From an uncultured Flammeovirgaceae bacterium (GTDB taxonomy: Bacteria > Bacteroidota > Bacteroidia > Cytophagales > Cyclobacteriaceae): a stretch of DNA of 46,662 bases. A program made the translations under genes and the position numbers. The stretch is from assembly GCA_913045135.1 (NCBI GenBank), contig CAJWQD010000017.1:1-46662 (forward strand), in the 5' to 3' direction. The notes under the pieces were generated by a model that saw only the letters and a program-made list of their open reading frames with translations, was not told where the DNA came from and searched no databases. Position 1 is the stretch's first letter. Each line of letters opens with the position of its first letter. Shown one piece after another: positions 27,218 through 35,522 of this stretch.

Positions 27218-27934
27218 TCAAAGTTTTTTTATTTTTATATTTCTAAACCAGATGGGGCTGTCATGATCCTGTAGGCCTATATATCCAGATTTAAATTTAC
27301 CATAATCAGGAGTGTTTTTCCATTTACCCCTATTTTTTCGGTCATACCAATCCTTACTCCAAGGTACAAATGATAGTAATTTTACACCATTGTGCCAATG
27401 TTCTACGCGCTCGGAGGTGAAAATAATTTTTGTTGTATTCCATTCACCTGAGGGTTTAGTAATTTTTTTTGTGGTATCTGGGGTATGCATGGCATAGTCT
27501 GCCCCTGTTTTTTGCCACTCCTTTAGTTTATTGTTATTGTTGTAGTCGCTCCATTTTAAATCATCAATAAGCTGATATTCAGGTGCTATAGTGTCTCCAA
27601 ATCCTTCGTTTAGATGATAAAATATACCACTATTACCACCTTCTGAAATTTTCCATTCAAGGGAAAGTTCAAAATTTTCAAATTTTTCCAAGGCGTAAAT
27701 AATTGATTTACCTCCCTCATAGTTTACCTCATTTTTTAGTTCTGTATTAAATGTAAGTGAACTGTCTTTTATGTCCCATCCTGAAGGTAATTGAGTGCCA
27801 TTAAATGCTCGCCAACCATGTAGACTTTTACCGTCAAATAAATAAACCCATTCTGCCTGATTGGTTTTTTCACATCCAATAAGTACCCAAAGTGAGATGG
27901 CGCTGATCCAAAAGATTGTTTTTATGTTTTTCAT
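27218..27934 (-). CDS. DUF1080 (3-keto-disaccharide hydrolase) lipoprotein
   Basis: A 238-residue lipoprotein: signal sequence with LWVLIGC lipobox (cysteine at residue 21), then a single concanavalin-like DUF1080 domain. Diagnostic segments are WVYLFDGKSLHGWRAFN at the start, FENFELSLEWKISEGGNSGIFYH in the middle, APEYQLIDDLKWSD, EWNTTKIIFTSERVEHWHNG, and the terminal GYIGLQDHDSPIWFRNIKIKKL. The family is now linked to hydrolysis of 3-keto-glycosides made by Gfo/Idh/MocA-type oxidoreductases, and exactly such an oxidoreductase follows 10 bases downstream. A periplasmic or surface location is expected from the lipobox. The substrate is not evident from the sequence. Confidence 0.9.
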   Translation of the reverse strand: MKNIKTIFWISAISLWVLIGCEKTNQAEWVYLFDGKSLHGWRAFNGTQLPSGWDIKDSSLTFNTELKNEVNYEGGKSIIYALEKFENFELSLEWKISEGGNSGIFYHLNEGFGDTIAPEYQLIDDLKWSDYNNNNKLKEWQKTGADYAMHTPDTTKKITKPSGEWNTTKIIFTSERVEHWHNGVKLLSFVPWSKDWYDRKNRGKWKNTPDYGKFKSGYIGLQDHDSPIWFRNIKIKKL

Positions 27935-28080
27935 GAATGTGTATTGAGTTTATTTTATAATTCTATATTCTACATATGATTATGATGGAGTTGATTTTGA
28001 TTGCAATGGGATCCTGTTATATTTTTAAGTGAAAAGATTCATTTGTTTTTTCAATAAAAAAAACCACCAACTTTAATCAA

Positions 28081-28095
28081 AATTGATAATCAATT
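28081..28095. repeat. Perfect 15-base palindrome upstream of the DUF1080 gene
   Basis: AATTGAT, one central A, then ATCAATT, in an A/T-rich 195-base gap between the S10 peptidase stop and the DUF1080 start. It could be an operator for the DUF1080-oxidoreductase pair, but short A/T palindromes are common in DNA of this composition, so the call is weak. Confidence 0.22.
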
Positions 28096-28129
28096 TAACA
28101 AAAGTTATACATTTTTTTCCATGAAAAGC

Positions 28130-29602
28130 CTAATATTTAGCAGGTTGTCCTGCCGCGGGAGTGCTCTGTTTTATGAAGTCCCTAATATCATCATTAGCTT
28201 TGATTAAATCGTCTTTACGCAGGTACATCATGTGACCTGAACGATAACCTTCGAATCTGAATCGATCTTTCAGCCGACCACTGGGATCTATTTGCCACAT
28301 AGTATATTTAGCATCGAAATACTGAGTGGCTCCGTCGTAGAATCCCGATTGAATCATGACATTCAAATAGGGGTTTTCAGCCATGGCTTGTCTCAGATTT
28401 TCTCCCGTTTCATTATTGGATCTATCCCAAGGGTCTACCGGACCAAACATATTGTACTTTATGTCAGTTTGATAATTGAGCACATTTTTATAATAATAAT
28501 TTACAGCGGGTGTAAATGAATGTAACCACGATTTCAATTCTGAATTATAATCAGGATTAGTGCCAGCATTTTTACGATCAATACCTTTATATCGAGAATC
28601 CAAACGCCCCACGGTATGGCCTTCAGAACGCAACAACTCTTTCCAAAAAAAGGAGGCAGGAACGGTAAGATTATGATCTAAAATAGTCTGTTTTGAAAGG
28701 CCCGAGTAGTATGCCACTTGCTTTGCTACAGCTTCCTTTTCCTCTAAACTTATAAAGCCTCCTTTAGCTAAGGAGGGTATTAATTTGTGAAGGGTGTAAG
28801 CCTCTACCTCTGGCAATATTTCCTCTAAATCTTTTTCTTGTAAATTTTTTGGAAGTTTCCGGTGATACCAAGCTGTTGCTGTAAAATAAGGTAAATCATT
28901 GGCTGCATCGACGGGACCACTTCGATCAATACCAATTCCGGTAGGAGAAACTAGTATGACTCCATTCAAGTACATCCATTGTTGATCTTGAAGTTCGAGA
29001 GCTAACCCAGATACACGGGTGGTGCCGTAACTTTCACCAATCAGATATTTTGGAGATTCCCATCTATTGGCCCTTGAAACAAAGGTATTGAGCCATTCGG
29101 CTAAATACTTAATATCAGCATTTACGCCAAAGAAAGTTTCTCGCTTGGTCTCGGGATCAGTAATTCTAGAAAATCCTGTATTTATTGGATTTACAAAAAC
29201 GATATCCGTAACATCCAAAATTGAATAAGGATTAGTTTTGATTCCGTATGGTTGTATTGGAAATCCTTCGTCATCAATTTTAAGAATGGACGGCCCGGTA
29301 TATGCCAAGTGCATCCAAACGGAGCCTGATCCAGGTCCGCCATTGAAGGAAATGAATAGTGGTCGCATAGGTTCTCGATCTATGTCAGTTCGTTTATAAT
29401 AGGTAAAATGTACTGCAGCGATAGCTTGACCTGCGGAATCCCATACGGGTTGTGTCCCTGTAGTAGCATTAAAAGTTATTTTTTGATCTTTAATAATCGT
29501 CTGATGTTGTGTGGTAACCACTTTATCAATCTCAATAGATCTATCTTGCCCGCAAAGGTATCCTCCCCATAAGAGGCTAAAAGAGAAGATTATATATCTC
29601 AT
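28130..29602 (-). CDS. S10-family serine carboxypeptidase-like protein
   Basis: A 490-residue secreted alpha/beta hydrolase of peptidase family S10. A signal peptide covers about the first 19 residues (FSLLWGGYLCGQ). The oxyanion region is SFNGGPGSGSVWMHLAYTGP, the nucleophile is S191 in YLIGESYGTTR and the catalytic histidine is H457 in GYRSGHMMYLR. The catalytic aspartate is probably the D in IQSGFYDGATQ. S10 enzymes cut single residues from peptide C-termini, usually best at acidic pH; bacterial members like this are little studied. The DUF1080 gene begins 195 bases downstream on the same strand, and that gap has no clear terminator, so they may or may not share a transcript. Confidence 0.9.
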   Translation of the reverse strand: MRYIIFSFSLLWGGYLCGQDRSIEIDKVVTTQHQTIIKDQKITFNATTGTQPVWDSAGQAIAAVHFTYYKRTDIDREPMRPLFISFNGGPGSGSVWMHLAYTGPSILKIDDEGFPIQPYGIKTNPYSILDVTDIVFVNPINTGFSRITDPETKRETFFGVNADIKYLAEWLNTFVSRANRWESPKYLIGESYGTTRVSGLALELQDQQWMYLNGVILVSPTGIGIDRSGPVDAANDLPYFTATAWYHRKLPKNLQEKDLEEILPEVEAYTLHKLIPSLAKGGFISLEEKEAVAKQVAYYSGLSKQTILDHNLTVPASFFWKELLRSEGHTVGRLDSRYKGIDRKNAGTNPDYNSELKSWLHSFTPAVNYYYKNVLNYQTDIKYNMFGPVDPWDRSNNETGENLRQAMAENPYLNVMIQSGFYDGATQYFDAKYTMWQIDPSGRLKDRFRFEGYRSGHMMYLRKDDLIKANDDIRDFIKQSTPAAGQPAKY

Positions 29603-30284
29603 AATTATATTATTTTGGTCTTAATTTAAAATAAAAGTTAAAATGTAATCTATTATATTTAATATTAATTCATCTTAAATATCTATGAGGAATTATATAA
29701 CAGATAAACGGGTTTTATTTGTTTTGTCTTGATTAAGTATAATAAAAAAATAGTAGGATAGCAGACAGAATTTGCTAGTATTTGAGAGAAAACGCTTTAT
29801 TAACGAGGGAATAAATCATTCAAAATTTTTTACGAGCATAATTACTGATCACACTATACAACTTCGGAGCTGCAAATTCATAAGCCGTTGGCATCATCTG
29901 ATTTAGGTAGGAAATCTGATTTCATTTATTGGAAAGGTTATCAGAAATGGCTCTTTTATCTTAAAGGATGTATTCAAACATAGTTCCACTCATAGTCACC
30001 ATTCACCACTCCTATGTCAAGTAATCGTCCTGTGCTAGTATCAAAAACTTTATTGGTTGCCGATAGGGTGGCAATAGAAAATTTTTGGTTACATTCGATC
30101 GCGTAAAAAACATTATCTTTCATATATCGCTTCCGTTTTTTTCTATTTTTGGTAACATATTGTTCTTATCAAATATTTACTTTTTTGTGAATATTTCAAG
30201 ATATGGTTTTGAAATTTGTCGATCTACACTTTCCACGTACAAAACACCTCAGATGGCATTTAATTTAATATCAGGAATGAGAAT
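29603..30284. other. Gene-poor 682-base stretch
   Basis: This is the longest stretch without a confident gene. It is A/T-rich, has stops in all frames over most of its length, and lies between two minus-strand genes. The only coding-like piece is the 49-codon frame at 29974-30123 (listed separately). A plus-strand frame at 30085-30363 runs antisense to that piece and to the phosphoribosyltransferase gene, is very rich in Phe and Ile, and looks like chance. No convincing promoter, hairpin or repeat was found. The stretch could be a decayed gene. Confidence 0.5.
29974..30123 (-). CDS. Small hypothetical protein, 49 residues, possibly a gene remnant
   Basis: The minus strand carries a short frame starting MKDNVFYAIECNQKFS and ending NGDYEWNYV. 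Its composition is balanced and protein-like (GRLLDIGVVNGDYEW), unlike the random frames nearby. The codon before the start region meets an in-frame TAG a few codons upstream, so it does not extend. It has no signal peptide, no membrane segment and no family that I recognise. It may be a true small gene or the surviving end of a decayed longer one; the surrounding 680 bases hold nothing else. Confidence 0.3.
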   Translation of the reverse strand: MKDNVFYAIECNQKFSIATLSATNKVFDTSTGRLLDIGVVNGDYEWNYV

Positions 30285-30839
30285 TTATTTTTTTGATATA
30301 ATTTTTGCGATAGAATTCTTATTTAATGCAATTTCCTCATTAGATAACCCCTTTAATTCATGAGGGAAAACTAACCAGTCACTCGTTGTTCTTAAATAAA
30401 AATCAGGTTGAATAGACGTGACATTTCTTGAAGGTTTGTACCAAGGGCAGGCAATTTTACAAATTTTAGGATTCAGATCTATTCTTTTTTTAATTAATTC
30501 AGTCAACAAAGCATCTAAACTGCGTCCCGTCTCTAATACATCATCTACAATGAGTACTTTTTCATTAGGTTTGATATCGTTACAAAGCTGTGTTAGTCCT
30601 TTCACAATGATATGATTTTTTTGCTCCCCTAAATTGCTGTAGGATGATATTTGGATAGGGTGGTGTTGACTCTCAATCCCCATATAATCAAGGTATTCGT
30701 GAATGATAATAGCGATAGTGCTCCCTCCTCTCCATATGGCTATGATATGATCAGGGTAATAGCCTAGATCAAAAACTTTCTTAGCTAACAGGAAGGAATC
30801 TTGAATTAAGTCTTCAGCCGAAATATAATGTTTCATCAT
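30285..30839 (-). CDS. Purine phosphoribosyltransferase (hypoxanthine/xanthine type)
   Basis: A 184-residue type I phosphoribosyltransferase. The PRPP-binding loop VLIVDDVLETGRSLDAL (about residues 94-110) is exact, and AIWRGGSTIAIIIHEYLDYMG at about 34-54 forms the pyrophosphate loop region. The C-terminal DFYLRTTSDWLVFPHEL resembles the hood of xanthine/hypoxanthine-type enzymes. It lies 33 bases downstream of a purine permease gene on the same strand, so the pair likely imports and traps a free purine base (hypoxanthine, xanthine or guanine) as the nucleotide. Two ATGs (30839, 30836) are possible starts. The base specificity cannot be fixed by eye. Confidence 0.85.
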   Translation of the reverse strand: MMKHYISAEDLIQDSFLLAKKVFDLGYYPDHIIAIWRGGSTIAIIIHEYLDYMGIESQHHPIQISSYSNLGEQKNHIIVKGLTQLCNDIKPNEKVLIVDDVLETGRSLDALLTELIKKRIDLNPKICKIACPWYKPSRNVTSIQPDFYLRTTSDWLVFPHELKGLSNEEIALNKNSIAKIISKK

Positions 30840-30872
30840 GATTTAGTTAGTAATGCAGTGATGCGGTGTATG

Positions 30873-32195
30873 TCATAAAAAAATAAACTTACCCATGAAT
30901 AAGATGGCGATGATGTACAGTGCCATAGAGCATTGACCGCCTTTTCCTGATGCTATTTTAATGGCAGTAAAACTCACAAACCCAATGCCCAATCCATCAG
31001 CAATAGAAAAACTCAATGGAATCATTATGGTCGTCAATATGGCAGGTATGTATTCTGTTAGATCTGTCCAGTCTAGATCAGTCAATGATTTTATCATAGT
31101 GGTGCCCACAAAAATTAAAACAGCATTTGTGGCAAAAGACGGAATGCTCTGCGCTAGAGGAGCAAATAGTAAGCAAAGAATAAAAAGTCCAGAAGTTACT
31201 ACTGATGTAAGGCCAGTCCTTCCACCTGCTTCAACGCCAGCGGTACTTTCAATGAAACTTGTAGTGGATGACGTACCTAATACGGCACCCGTCAAGGTAG
31301 CTGTAGAATCTGCTATTAATGCTTGTTTTAGTCTAGGGAGTCTACCGTTTGAATTAAGCAAATTTGACTGGGTTCCTATCCCTATTAACGTACCGGCGGT
31401 ATCGAAAACATCTATTATGAGTAAGGTTAAAATAATAGTCATCATAGAACCGTTTAAAGCAGCAGAAATATCCATTTTATATAAAATAGGGCTTAAGTCT
31501 GGAGGTAATGAAATAATGCCCTCAAAGACTACTAAATCATTTATCCAGCCTAGTAGAGTTAATGATACAATCCCTAAAATTAAGGCACCTTTGATTCCGC
31601 GTGCAGTCAAACCAACAATAAGGACGAAGCCTAACAGGGTAAAAAGGCTGGGAATTGAGTAAAGATCACCCAAGGTTAGCAGAGTTGAGCTTTGTGCCAC
31701 AATGATATGACTTCCCTTCAAGGCAATAAGGATGATGAAAAAACCAATCCCTGCAGAGATACCTGATTTTAAAGATTTTGGGATAGTATTAATTATTTTT
31801 TCTCGCAAAGGAAGAATACTGATAATCACAAAAATAATTCCAGAGATAAAAACAGCACCTAAAGCTGATTGCCAAGTATGTCCCATTCCAAGTACAATTC
31901 CATAAGTAAAAAAAGCATTTTGTCCCATTCCTGGGGCCAAAGCCACAGGATAATTGGCATAAATTCCCATAATTAAAGATCCTAAGGCGGCAGCTAAGCA
32001 AGTAGCGACAAATACTGCACCGAAATCCATACCCGTTTCTGATAAAATGCTTGGATTGACTACGGTTATATAAGCCATGGTTAAAAAAGTTGTTACTCCT
32101 GCTAAAACTTCACGTTGGATCGTTGTCGCGTTTGCTTTTAGTGAAAAATAATGAGTTAAATATTTTTTCAGCTTTGTATGTATTTGATCTTTCAA
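30873..32195 (-). CDS. NCS2-family purine permease (AzgA/GhxP-like)
   Basis: A 440-residue inner-membrane transporter with about 12-14 hydrophobic segments. The opening REVLAGVTTFLTMAYITVVNP is the hallmark of the AzgA branch of NCS2, and further signatures are VALAPGMGQNAFFTYG, IPKSLKSGISAGIGFFI, LLIIDVFDTAGTLIGIG, AVLGTSSTTSFIESTAGVEAGGRTG and a final SIADGLGIGFVSF. AzgA-type members carry guanine, hypoxanthine or adenine with protons. The purine phosphoribosyltransferase lies immediately downstream, making a two-gene salvage operon. No clear Bacteroidota promoter box was found in the 139 bases before it. Confidence 0.93.
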   Translation of the reverse strand: MKDQIHTKLKKYLTHYFSLKANATTIQREVLAGVTTFLTMAYITVVNPSILSETGMDFGAVFVATCLAAALGSLIMGIYANYPVALAPGMGQNAFFTYGIVLGMGHTWQSALGAVFISGIIFVIISILPLREKIINTIPKSLKSGISAGIGFFIILIALKGSHIIVAQSSTLLTLGDLYSIPSLFTLLGFVLIVGLTARGIKGALILGIVSLTLLGWINDLVVFEGIISLPPDLSPILYKMDISAALNGSMMTIILTLLIIDVFDTAGTLIGIGTQSNLLNSNGRLPRLKQALIADSTATLTGAVLGTSSTTSFIESTAGVEAGGRTGLTSVVTSGLFILCLLFAPLAQSIPSFATNAVLIFVGTTMIKSLTDLDWTDLTEYIPAILTTIMIPLSFSIADGLGIGFVSFTAIKIASGKGGQCSMALYIIAILFMGKFIFL

Positions 32196-32334
32196 AATAA
32201 TAAATTCATATTTTACTTATTTTATTAGAAATTTAAATCTAGCGCCCTTTTTTAAGTTTTAGAATGTTTTCATATGAATTGTTTTATAGCCTTAGTAGGA
32301 AATTTCGACATCGAGTATAACTTAAAATTTAAAC

Positions 32335-33282
32335 TCATAGCAACGATTTTAATTTCTGCGTAGTTATGTTACCTCCACAAATGATGATTACTACCGTTTT
32401 ATTTTCGAGTTCAGTAACTCTTCTGAAAAAGCTCGCTAAGGCTACTCCAGCGGCACCTTCAATGATCTTATGATGCTTGTCTACCATATATTTTATCGCC
32501 AGTCCAATTTCAGTCTCGGAGGTAAGTTCATAATCATGGATTAATTTTCTACAGATATCAAATGTTATGGCATCAGATTCTAAACCTCCAGCAGAGCCAT
32601 CTGAGAGGGTGGGTAAAGGAGTTTCTAAAAAAACAATTTTACCTTTTTTGATACTGAGATACATTTCCGGAGAATTCTCTGGAAGGCAACCTATGATTTT
32701 AGTCTTGGGACTCGCTTGATTCAACCACGTGGCTACACCGGACATCATTCCTCCACCTCCAATACAACCTAGTACAACATCAATTGAATCCAATTGAGAG
32801 GTCATTTCTAGGGCTAAGGTCCCTTGTCCAGCAATAACTTCGGGGTCATTGTAAGGAGAGATCCATATTTGCCCGGACGTATTTGCAAATTTCATGGCAT
32901 ACAATTCTGTTGATAGGGCATCAGAACCATAAAATTCTAATTTAACTTTATAGGCTTTTAACGCTTCAACTTTGGATTCCTCGGCACTCGTAGGTAAAAA
33001 AATAGTACCCTTAGTTTTTGTTATTTCAAGAGCACGTGCAAATCCTTGGGCATGATTTCCAGTTGAGGCAGTGATTAAACCTTTTGCTTTTTCGGGTGCA
33101 GTAAGACTTAATATTTTATTCAATGCACCTCTTGCCTTGAAAGATCCTGTGTATTGCTCATTTTCTAATTTAAGATAAACATTTCCTTTATTAAGTGCAC
33201 TTAAATATTTGGAGTAGAAAAGAGGTGTTTGGAGTACTTGATCAGATATTCGAGCGGCGGCTTTTTTGACATCAATTTGCAT
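32335..33282 (-). CDS. Threonine/serine dehydratase (PLP fold-type II)
   Basis: A 315-residue PLP enzyme. ATG 33282 (MQIDVKKAAARI) is preferred; a TTG one codon earlier is also in frame. The PLP lysine is K49 in YTGSFKARGA, the substrate loop is ASTGNHAQGFA, and the phosphate-binding glycine loop is GCIGGGGMMSGV. The length matches catabolic threonine dehydratases and serine racemases, which lack the ACT-like regulatory domain of the biosynthetic IlvA. It should deaminate threonine and/or serine, or racemise serine; by sequence alone I cannot separate these. It is a single gene, flanked by 139 and about 240 non-coding bases. Confidence 0.88.
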   Translation of the reverse strand: MQIDVKKAAARISDQVLQTPLFYSKYLSALNKGNVYLKLENEQYTGSFKARGALNKILSLTAPEKAKGLITASTGNHAQGFARALEITKTKGTIFLPTSAEESKVEALKAYKVKLEFYGSDALSTELYAMKFANTSGQIWISPYNDPEVIAGQGTLALEMTSQLDSIDVVLGCIGGGGMMSGVATWLNQASPKTKIIGCLPENSPEMYLSIKKGKIVFLETPLPTLSDGSAGGLESDAITFDICRKLIHDYELTSETEIGLAIKYMVDKHHKIIEGAAGVALASFFRRVTELENKTVVIIICGGNITTQKLKSLL

Positions 33283-33425
33283 CAACCAATATTGCTAAAA
33301 AAATATTGTTAAAAAAAATAAATAATTAATTTAATGAGGGTAGTAGCTTAAATTGATAATGAATGAACAAACACTATTTTATTACACTATTTAGGTTGGA
33401 AATTTTATAAGAAAGGTCATGAGGT

Positions 33426-33456
33426 TTTGTAGAATTATGTTTGGTATCTAAGTTTG
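33426..33456 (+). promoter_or_regulatory. Bacteroidota-type sigma-A promoter for the AlkB gene
   Basis: TTTG at 33426-33429 and TAAGTTTG at 33449-33456 are separated by 19 bases, matching the Bacteroidota consensus TTTG-N17-23-TAnnTTTG. A second -7-like box TATGTTTG at 33436-33443 has no upstream partner. Expected transcription start is near 33463, leaving about 58 bases of leader before the GTG start at 33521. Confidence 0.6.
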
Positions 33457-33520
33457 CTTCTAAAATAAGATGTTATGATTTATAATCAGAACTACTAATT
33501 GTTTGTAAATTTATGATTCT

Positions 33521-34120
33521 GTGGAACTTTTTGCGATAGAAAATCAACAAAATAGGTTACCTTATGATGGATGTGCACATTATTATGGACCCATAATAAC
33601 TCAGCTAGAAGCAGATAATTACTTCAATATACTGATGTCCCAAATTAATTGGGAATTTGATGAGGCCATTATTTTTGGCAAACGTATTATTACCAAACGA
33701 AAGGTAGCTTGGTATGGGGATTCACCCTATTCTTACACATATTCAAAAGTAACCAAGCATGCACTGCCTTGGACACCTACCCTCAAGGTAATCAAAGCTC
33801 TGATTGAAGAAAAAGCAAAGGCTGAATTCAATTCTTGTTTACTTAACCTTTACCACAGTGGATCAGAAGGAATGGGATGGCACAGTGATGGAGAGAAAGA
33901 GTTAGTTAAACATGGGGTTATCGCATCAATGAGTTTTGGTGCAGAGCGTAAGTTTGCATTCAAACATATTACGACTAAAGAAAAAGTATCAATTTTTCTT
34001 CAATCGGGAAGTTTGTTGACAATGGAGGATCAAACACAGGATCATTGGCAACATCGATTACCGCCCACAAAAAAGGTAACTATGCCTCGTATAAATTTGA
34101 CATTCCGGCAAATGAGATGA
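33521..34120 (+). CDS. AlkB-family 2-oxoglutarate/Fe(II) DNA-repair dioxygenase
   Basis: A 199-residue dioxygenase resembling the ALKBH2/ALKBH3 branch. Iron ligands are H121 and D123 in GWHSDGE and H178 in DHWQHRLP; the 2-oxoglutarate arginines are R190 and R196 in PRINLTFR. The CLLNLYHSGSEGMGWHSD block and SFGAERKFAFKH are typical. It should remove 1-methyladenine and 3-methylcytosine lesions oxidatively. The start is a GTG at 33521: the nearby ATG at 33513 is out of frame, and an in-frame TAA at 33506-33508 blocks extension, leaving only an ATT at 33509 as alternative. It has its own promoter and stands alone on the plus strand between minus-strand genes. Confidence 0.92.
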   Translation: MELFAIENQQNRLPYDGCAHYYGPIITQLEADNYFNILMSQINWEFDEAIIFGKRIITKRKVAWYGDSPYSYTYSKVTKHALPWTPTLKVIKALIEEKAKAEFNSCLLNLYHSGSEGMGWHSDGEKELVKHGVIASMSFGAERKFAFKHITTKEKVSIFLQSGSLLTMEDQTQDHWQHRLPPTKKVTMPRINLTFRQMR

Positions 34121-34294
34121 GAATAGATATTTTCTTTTAAACAGCTGATTTGATTATTTATTATTACAAATGTTAATTCAAAACAATCAAAAGTTGGATG
34201 ATGTTTATATTCTGGCCAAAGCGGATAATATACCTGCTATCTAAATGGATACTGAATTATTTAATATTTAGGAATCATTATAACTTAATATCAG

Positions 34295-34317
34295 ACTAAT
34301 CATTAGAGATGATTAGT
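34295..34317. terminator. Weak A/T-rich hairpin between convergent genes
   Basis: ACTAATCAT (34295-34303) pairs perfectly with ATGATTAGT (34309-34317) around a 5-base loop. It sits between the convergent AlkB (stop 34120) and SixA-like (stop 34346) genes. It has no proper T-run and the stem is A/T-rich, so it may be only a weak terminator or chance. Confidence 0.3.
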
Positions 34318-34345
34318 ATTTGTAATAAGAATAATTAAGCTGAAC

Positions 34346-34843
34346 CTATGACCCATCAATGGATCGGGGGGTGTAGTAGAAATCAGGGAGTAAATCTGCT
34401 GAATTGAGGCTTCTCCAACTTTCAATATTGAAAGAAAATCCCATAATACCACAGGTAGGTAAATTGTTTATACTTTTCGCATGAAATTTGTTTATTAATG
34501 CAGTCAATACTGGATTATGACCGCAAATTGCTAAAATATCAGAATGATCGGTATTTCTTATGATATCTAACAATATTTTTATATCTGCATTATAAAATGA
34601 ATCGTTCAATAGGATTTTATTTTCTTCGATCTTCCAAGCGTCTGCAATGAATAGAGCTGTATAAAAGGCCCTACTAGCTGTACTTGTTATGATTTGATCA
34701 GGTGGCTTTACATTTTTAGCTAGATATTTTCCCATCTTTAGAACTTGTAATCTTCCTCTACTATTTAGTGGCCTATCATGATCTTTGGAAATATTGAAAT
34801 GCCAAGATGATTTGGCATGCCTTATGATGTAGAGTTTTTTCAT
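34346..34843 (-). CDS. SixA-like histidine phosphatase family protein
   Basis: A 165-residue cytoplasmic protein of the histidine-phosphatase (phosphoglycerate mutase-like) superfamily. The catalytic RHA motif is at residues 8-10 (LYIIRHAKSSW, H9 as the phosphate acceptor), followed by DRPLNSRGRLQVLKMG, IITSTASRAFYTALFIAD and the second catalytic histidine in LAICGHNPVL. These segments match SixA, which in E. coli dephosphorylates a histidine phosphotransfer protein. The Bacteroidota members have no known partner and could act on another phosphoprotein or small phosphate ester. It stands alone on the minus strand. Confidence 0.9.
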   Translation of the reverse strand: MKKLYIIRHAKSSWHFNISKDHDRPLNSRGRLQVLKMGKYLAKNVKPPDQIITSTASRAFYTALFIADAWKIEENKILLNDSFYNADIKILLDIIRNTDHSDILAICGHNPVLTALINKFHAKSINNLPTCGIMGFSFNIESWRSLNSADLLPDFYYTPRSIDGS

Positions 34844-34926
34844 GAGTTATATTTCGTGAAAAACTTTAACATTAAATATTTAGTTATGTTTTTCAATTAT
34901 AACTAAAAGGTATCATTATTAAATAA

Positions 34927-34962
34927 AAAAAGCCTGAGATGAATGATCATTTCAGGCTTTTT
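34927..34962 (-). terminator. Strong intrinsic terminator of the lipocalin-like lipoprotein gene
   Basis: A 16-base stem (34927-34942 with 34947-34962, a single G-U wobble) closes a 4-base loop. On the minus strand the GC part CCTGA/TCAGG is followed by a run of seven T. It lies 15 bases past the stop of the lipoprotein gene at 34978. Confidence 0.88.
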
Positions 34963-34977
34963 ATTTTGAGCTTATTA

Positions 34978-35463
34978 TTATTGCTTTGTAAATTCTTGAT
35001 GAATAGTGTCCCCATCAGCGAGCAACGACCCTTTCAAGGAACTTTCAGTTATCGTTTCAACTTCAAAATCCCATTCGTAAATATCATTTTCATCATTCCT
35101 CCATTCAATGTCTATAGTTTCGTCTGCAGATCTGAAATCCCAAGTTCCTTCATAAGAGTATACCAATGGATTTTGGGCGTCATCAGTGTATACGAGAACC
35201 TGTCTAATGTCAAAATCTCCTCCACATTCAAATTTATAAACCAATGTGTAGGTATACTCGTCTCCGAGGTCATCTTCAAAAATCGCTCCTTGCGTCGATA
35301 CACCATCTTCTTTAGTAAGCGTCCAACTTCCAGCAAGAAGTGCCTCGGTTCCTGTTGCGCCCGCACAAGCATCAACTGTTGCTCCGTCATCGTCCCCGCA
35401 TCCTGCTAAAAAAAGAGAGGTAACCGCTGCTGTGGGGACTAAGTATTTAAGTTTATCTTTCAT
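34978..35463 (-). CDS. Small lipocalin-like lipoprotein
   Basis: A 161-residue lipoprotein with an ideal lipobox: LFLAGC, cysteine at residue 22, followed by an acidic GDDDG sorting-like stretch that often directs Bacteroidota lipoproteins to the cell surface. The mature part begins LLAGSWTLTKEDGV, a pattern of lipocalin-like/DUF5004-type small barrels, and has regular strands (YTYTLVYKFECGGDF, YSYEGTWDFR, IDIEWRNDENDIYEWDFEVE). Two further cysteines (about residues 33 and 80) could form a disulfide. It has its own promoter and a strong terminator, so it is a single-gene unit that may be well expressed. Function unknown. Confidence 0.8.
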   Translation of the reverse strand: MKDKLKYLVPTAAVTSLFLAGCGDDDGATVDACAGATGTEALLAGSWTLTKEDGVSTQGAIFEDDLGDEYTYTLVYKFECGGDFDIRQVLVYTDDAQNPLVYSYEGTWDFRSADETIDIEWRNDENDIYEWDFEVETITESSLKGSLLADGDTIHQEFTKQ

Positions 35464-35491
35464 TATTGATGATGTTTATAAAATAGTTAAA

Positions 35492-35522
35492 CAAATTTAC
35501 TTCTTTTTTTGCTTTATCCAAA
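35492..35522 (-). promoter_or_regulatory. Bacteroidota-type sigma-A promoter for the lipocalin-like lipoprotein
   Basis: On the minus strand, TTTG (plus coordinates 35519-35522) is followed after 19 bases by TAAATTTG (35492-35499), a full match to the TTTG-N17-23-TAnnTTTG consensus. The boxes overlap the last codons of the upstream TIGR03032 gene, so the lipoprotein is transcribed on its own as well as by any read-through. Start of transcription is expected near 35485. Confidence 0.65.

Noticed and set aside
30085-30363. Plus-strand frame of 92 codons
   Set aside because: It is antisense to the phosphoribosyltransferase and the 49-codon frame and is dominated by Phe/Ile, as random A/T-rich frames are.
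30961-31662. 233-codon plus-strand frame
   Set aside because: It lies wholly antisense to the NCS2 permease, which has clear family motifs; the long frame follows from that gene's codon use.
34166-34245. Short frame reading LDDVYILAKADNIPAI after the AlkB gene
   Set aside because: Looks faintly protein-like but only about 25 codons, with no supporting start site or conservation evidence.
34939-35409. 156-codon plus-strand frame
   Set aside because: It is antisense to the lipocalin-like lipoprotein, which has a lipobox, promoter and terminator; the frame also covers the terminator hairpin.
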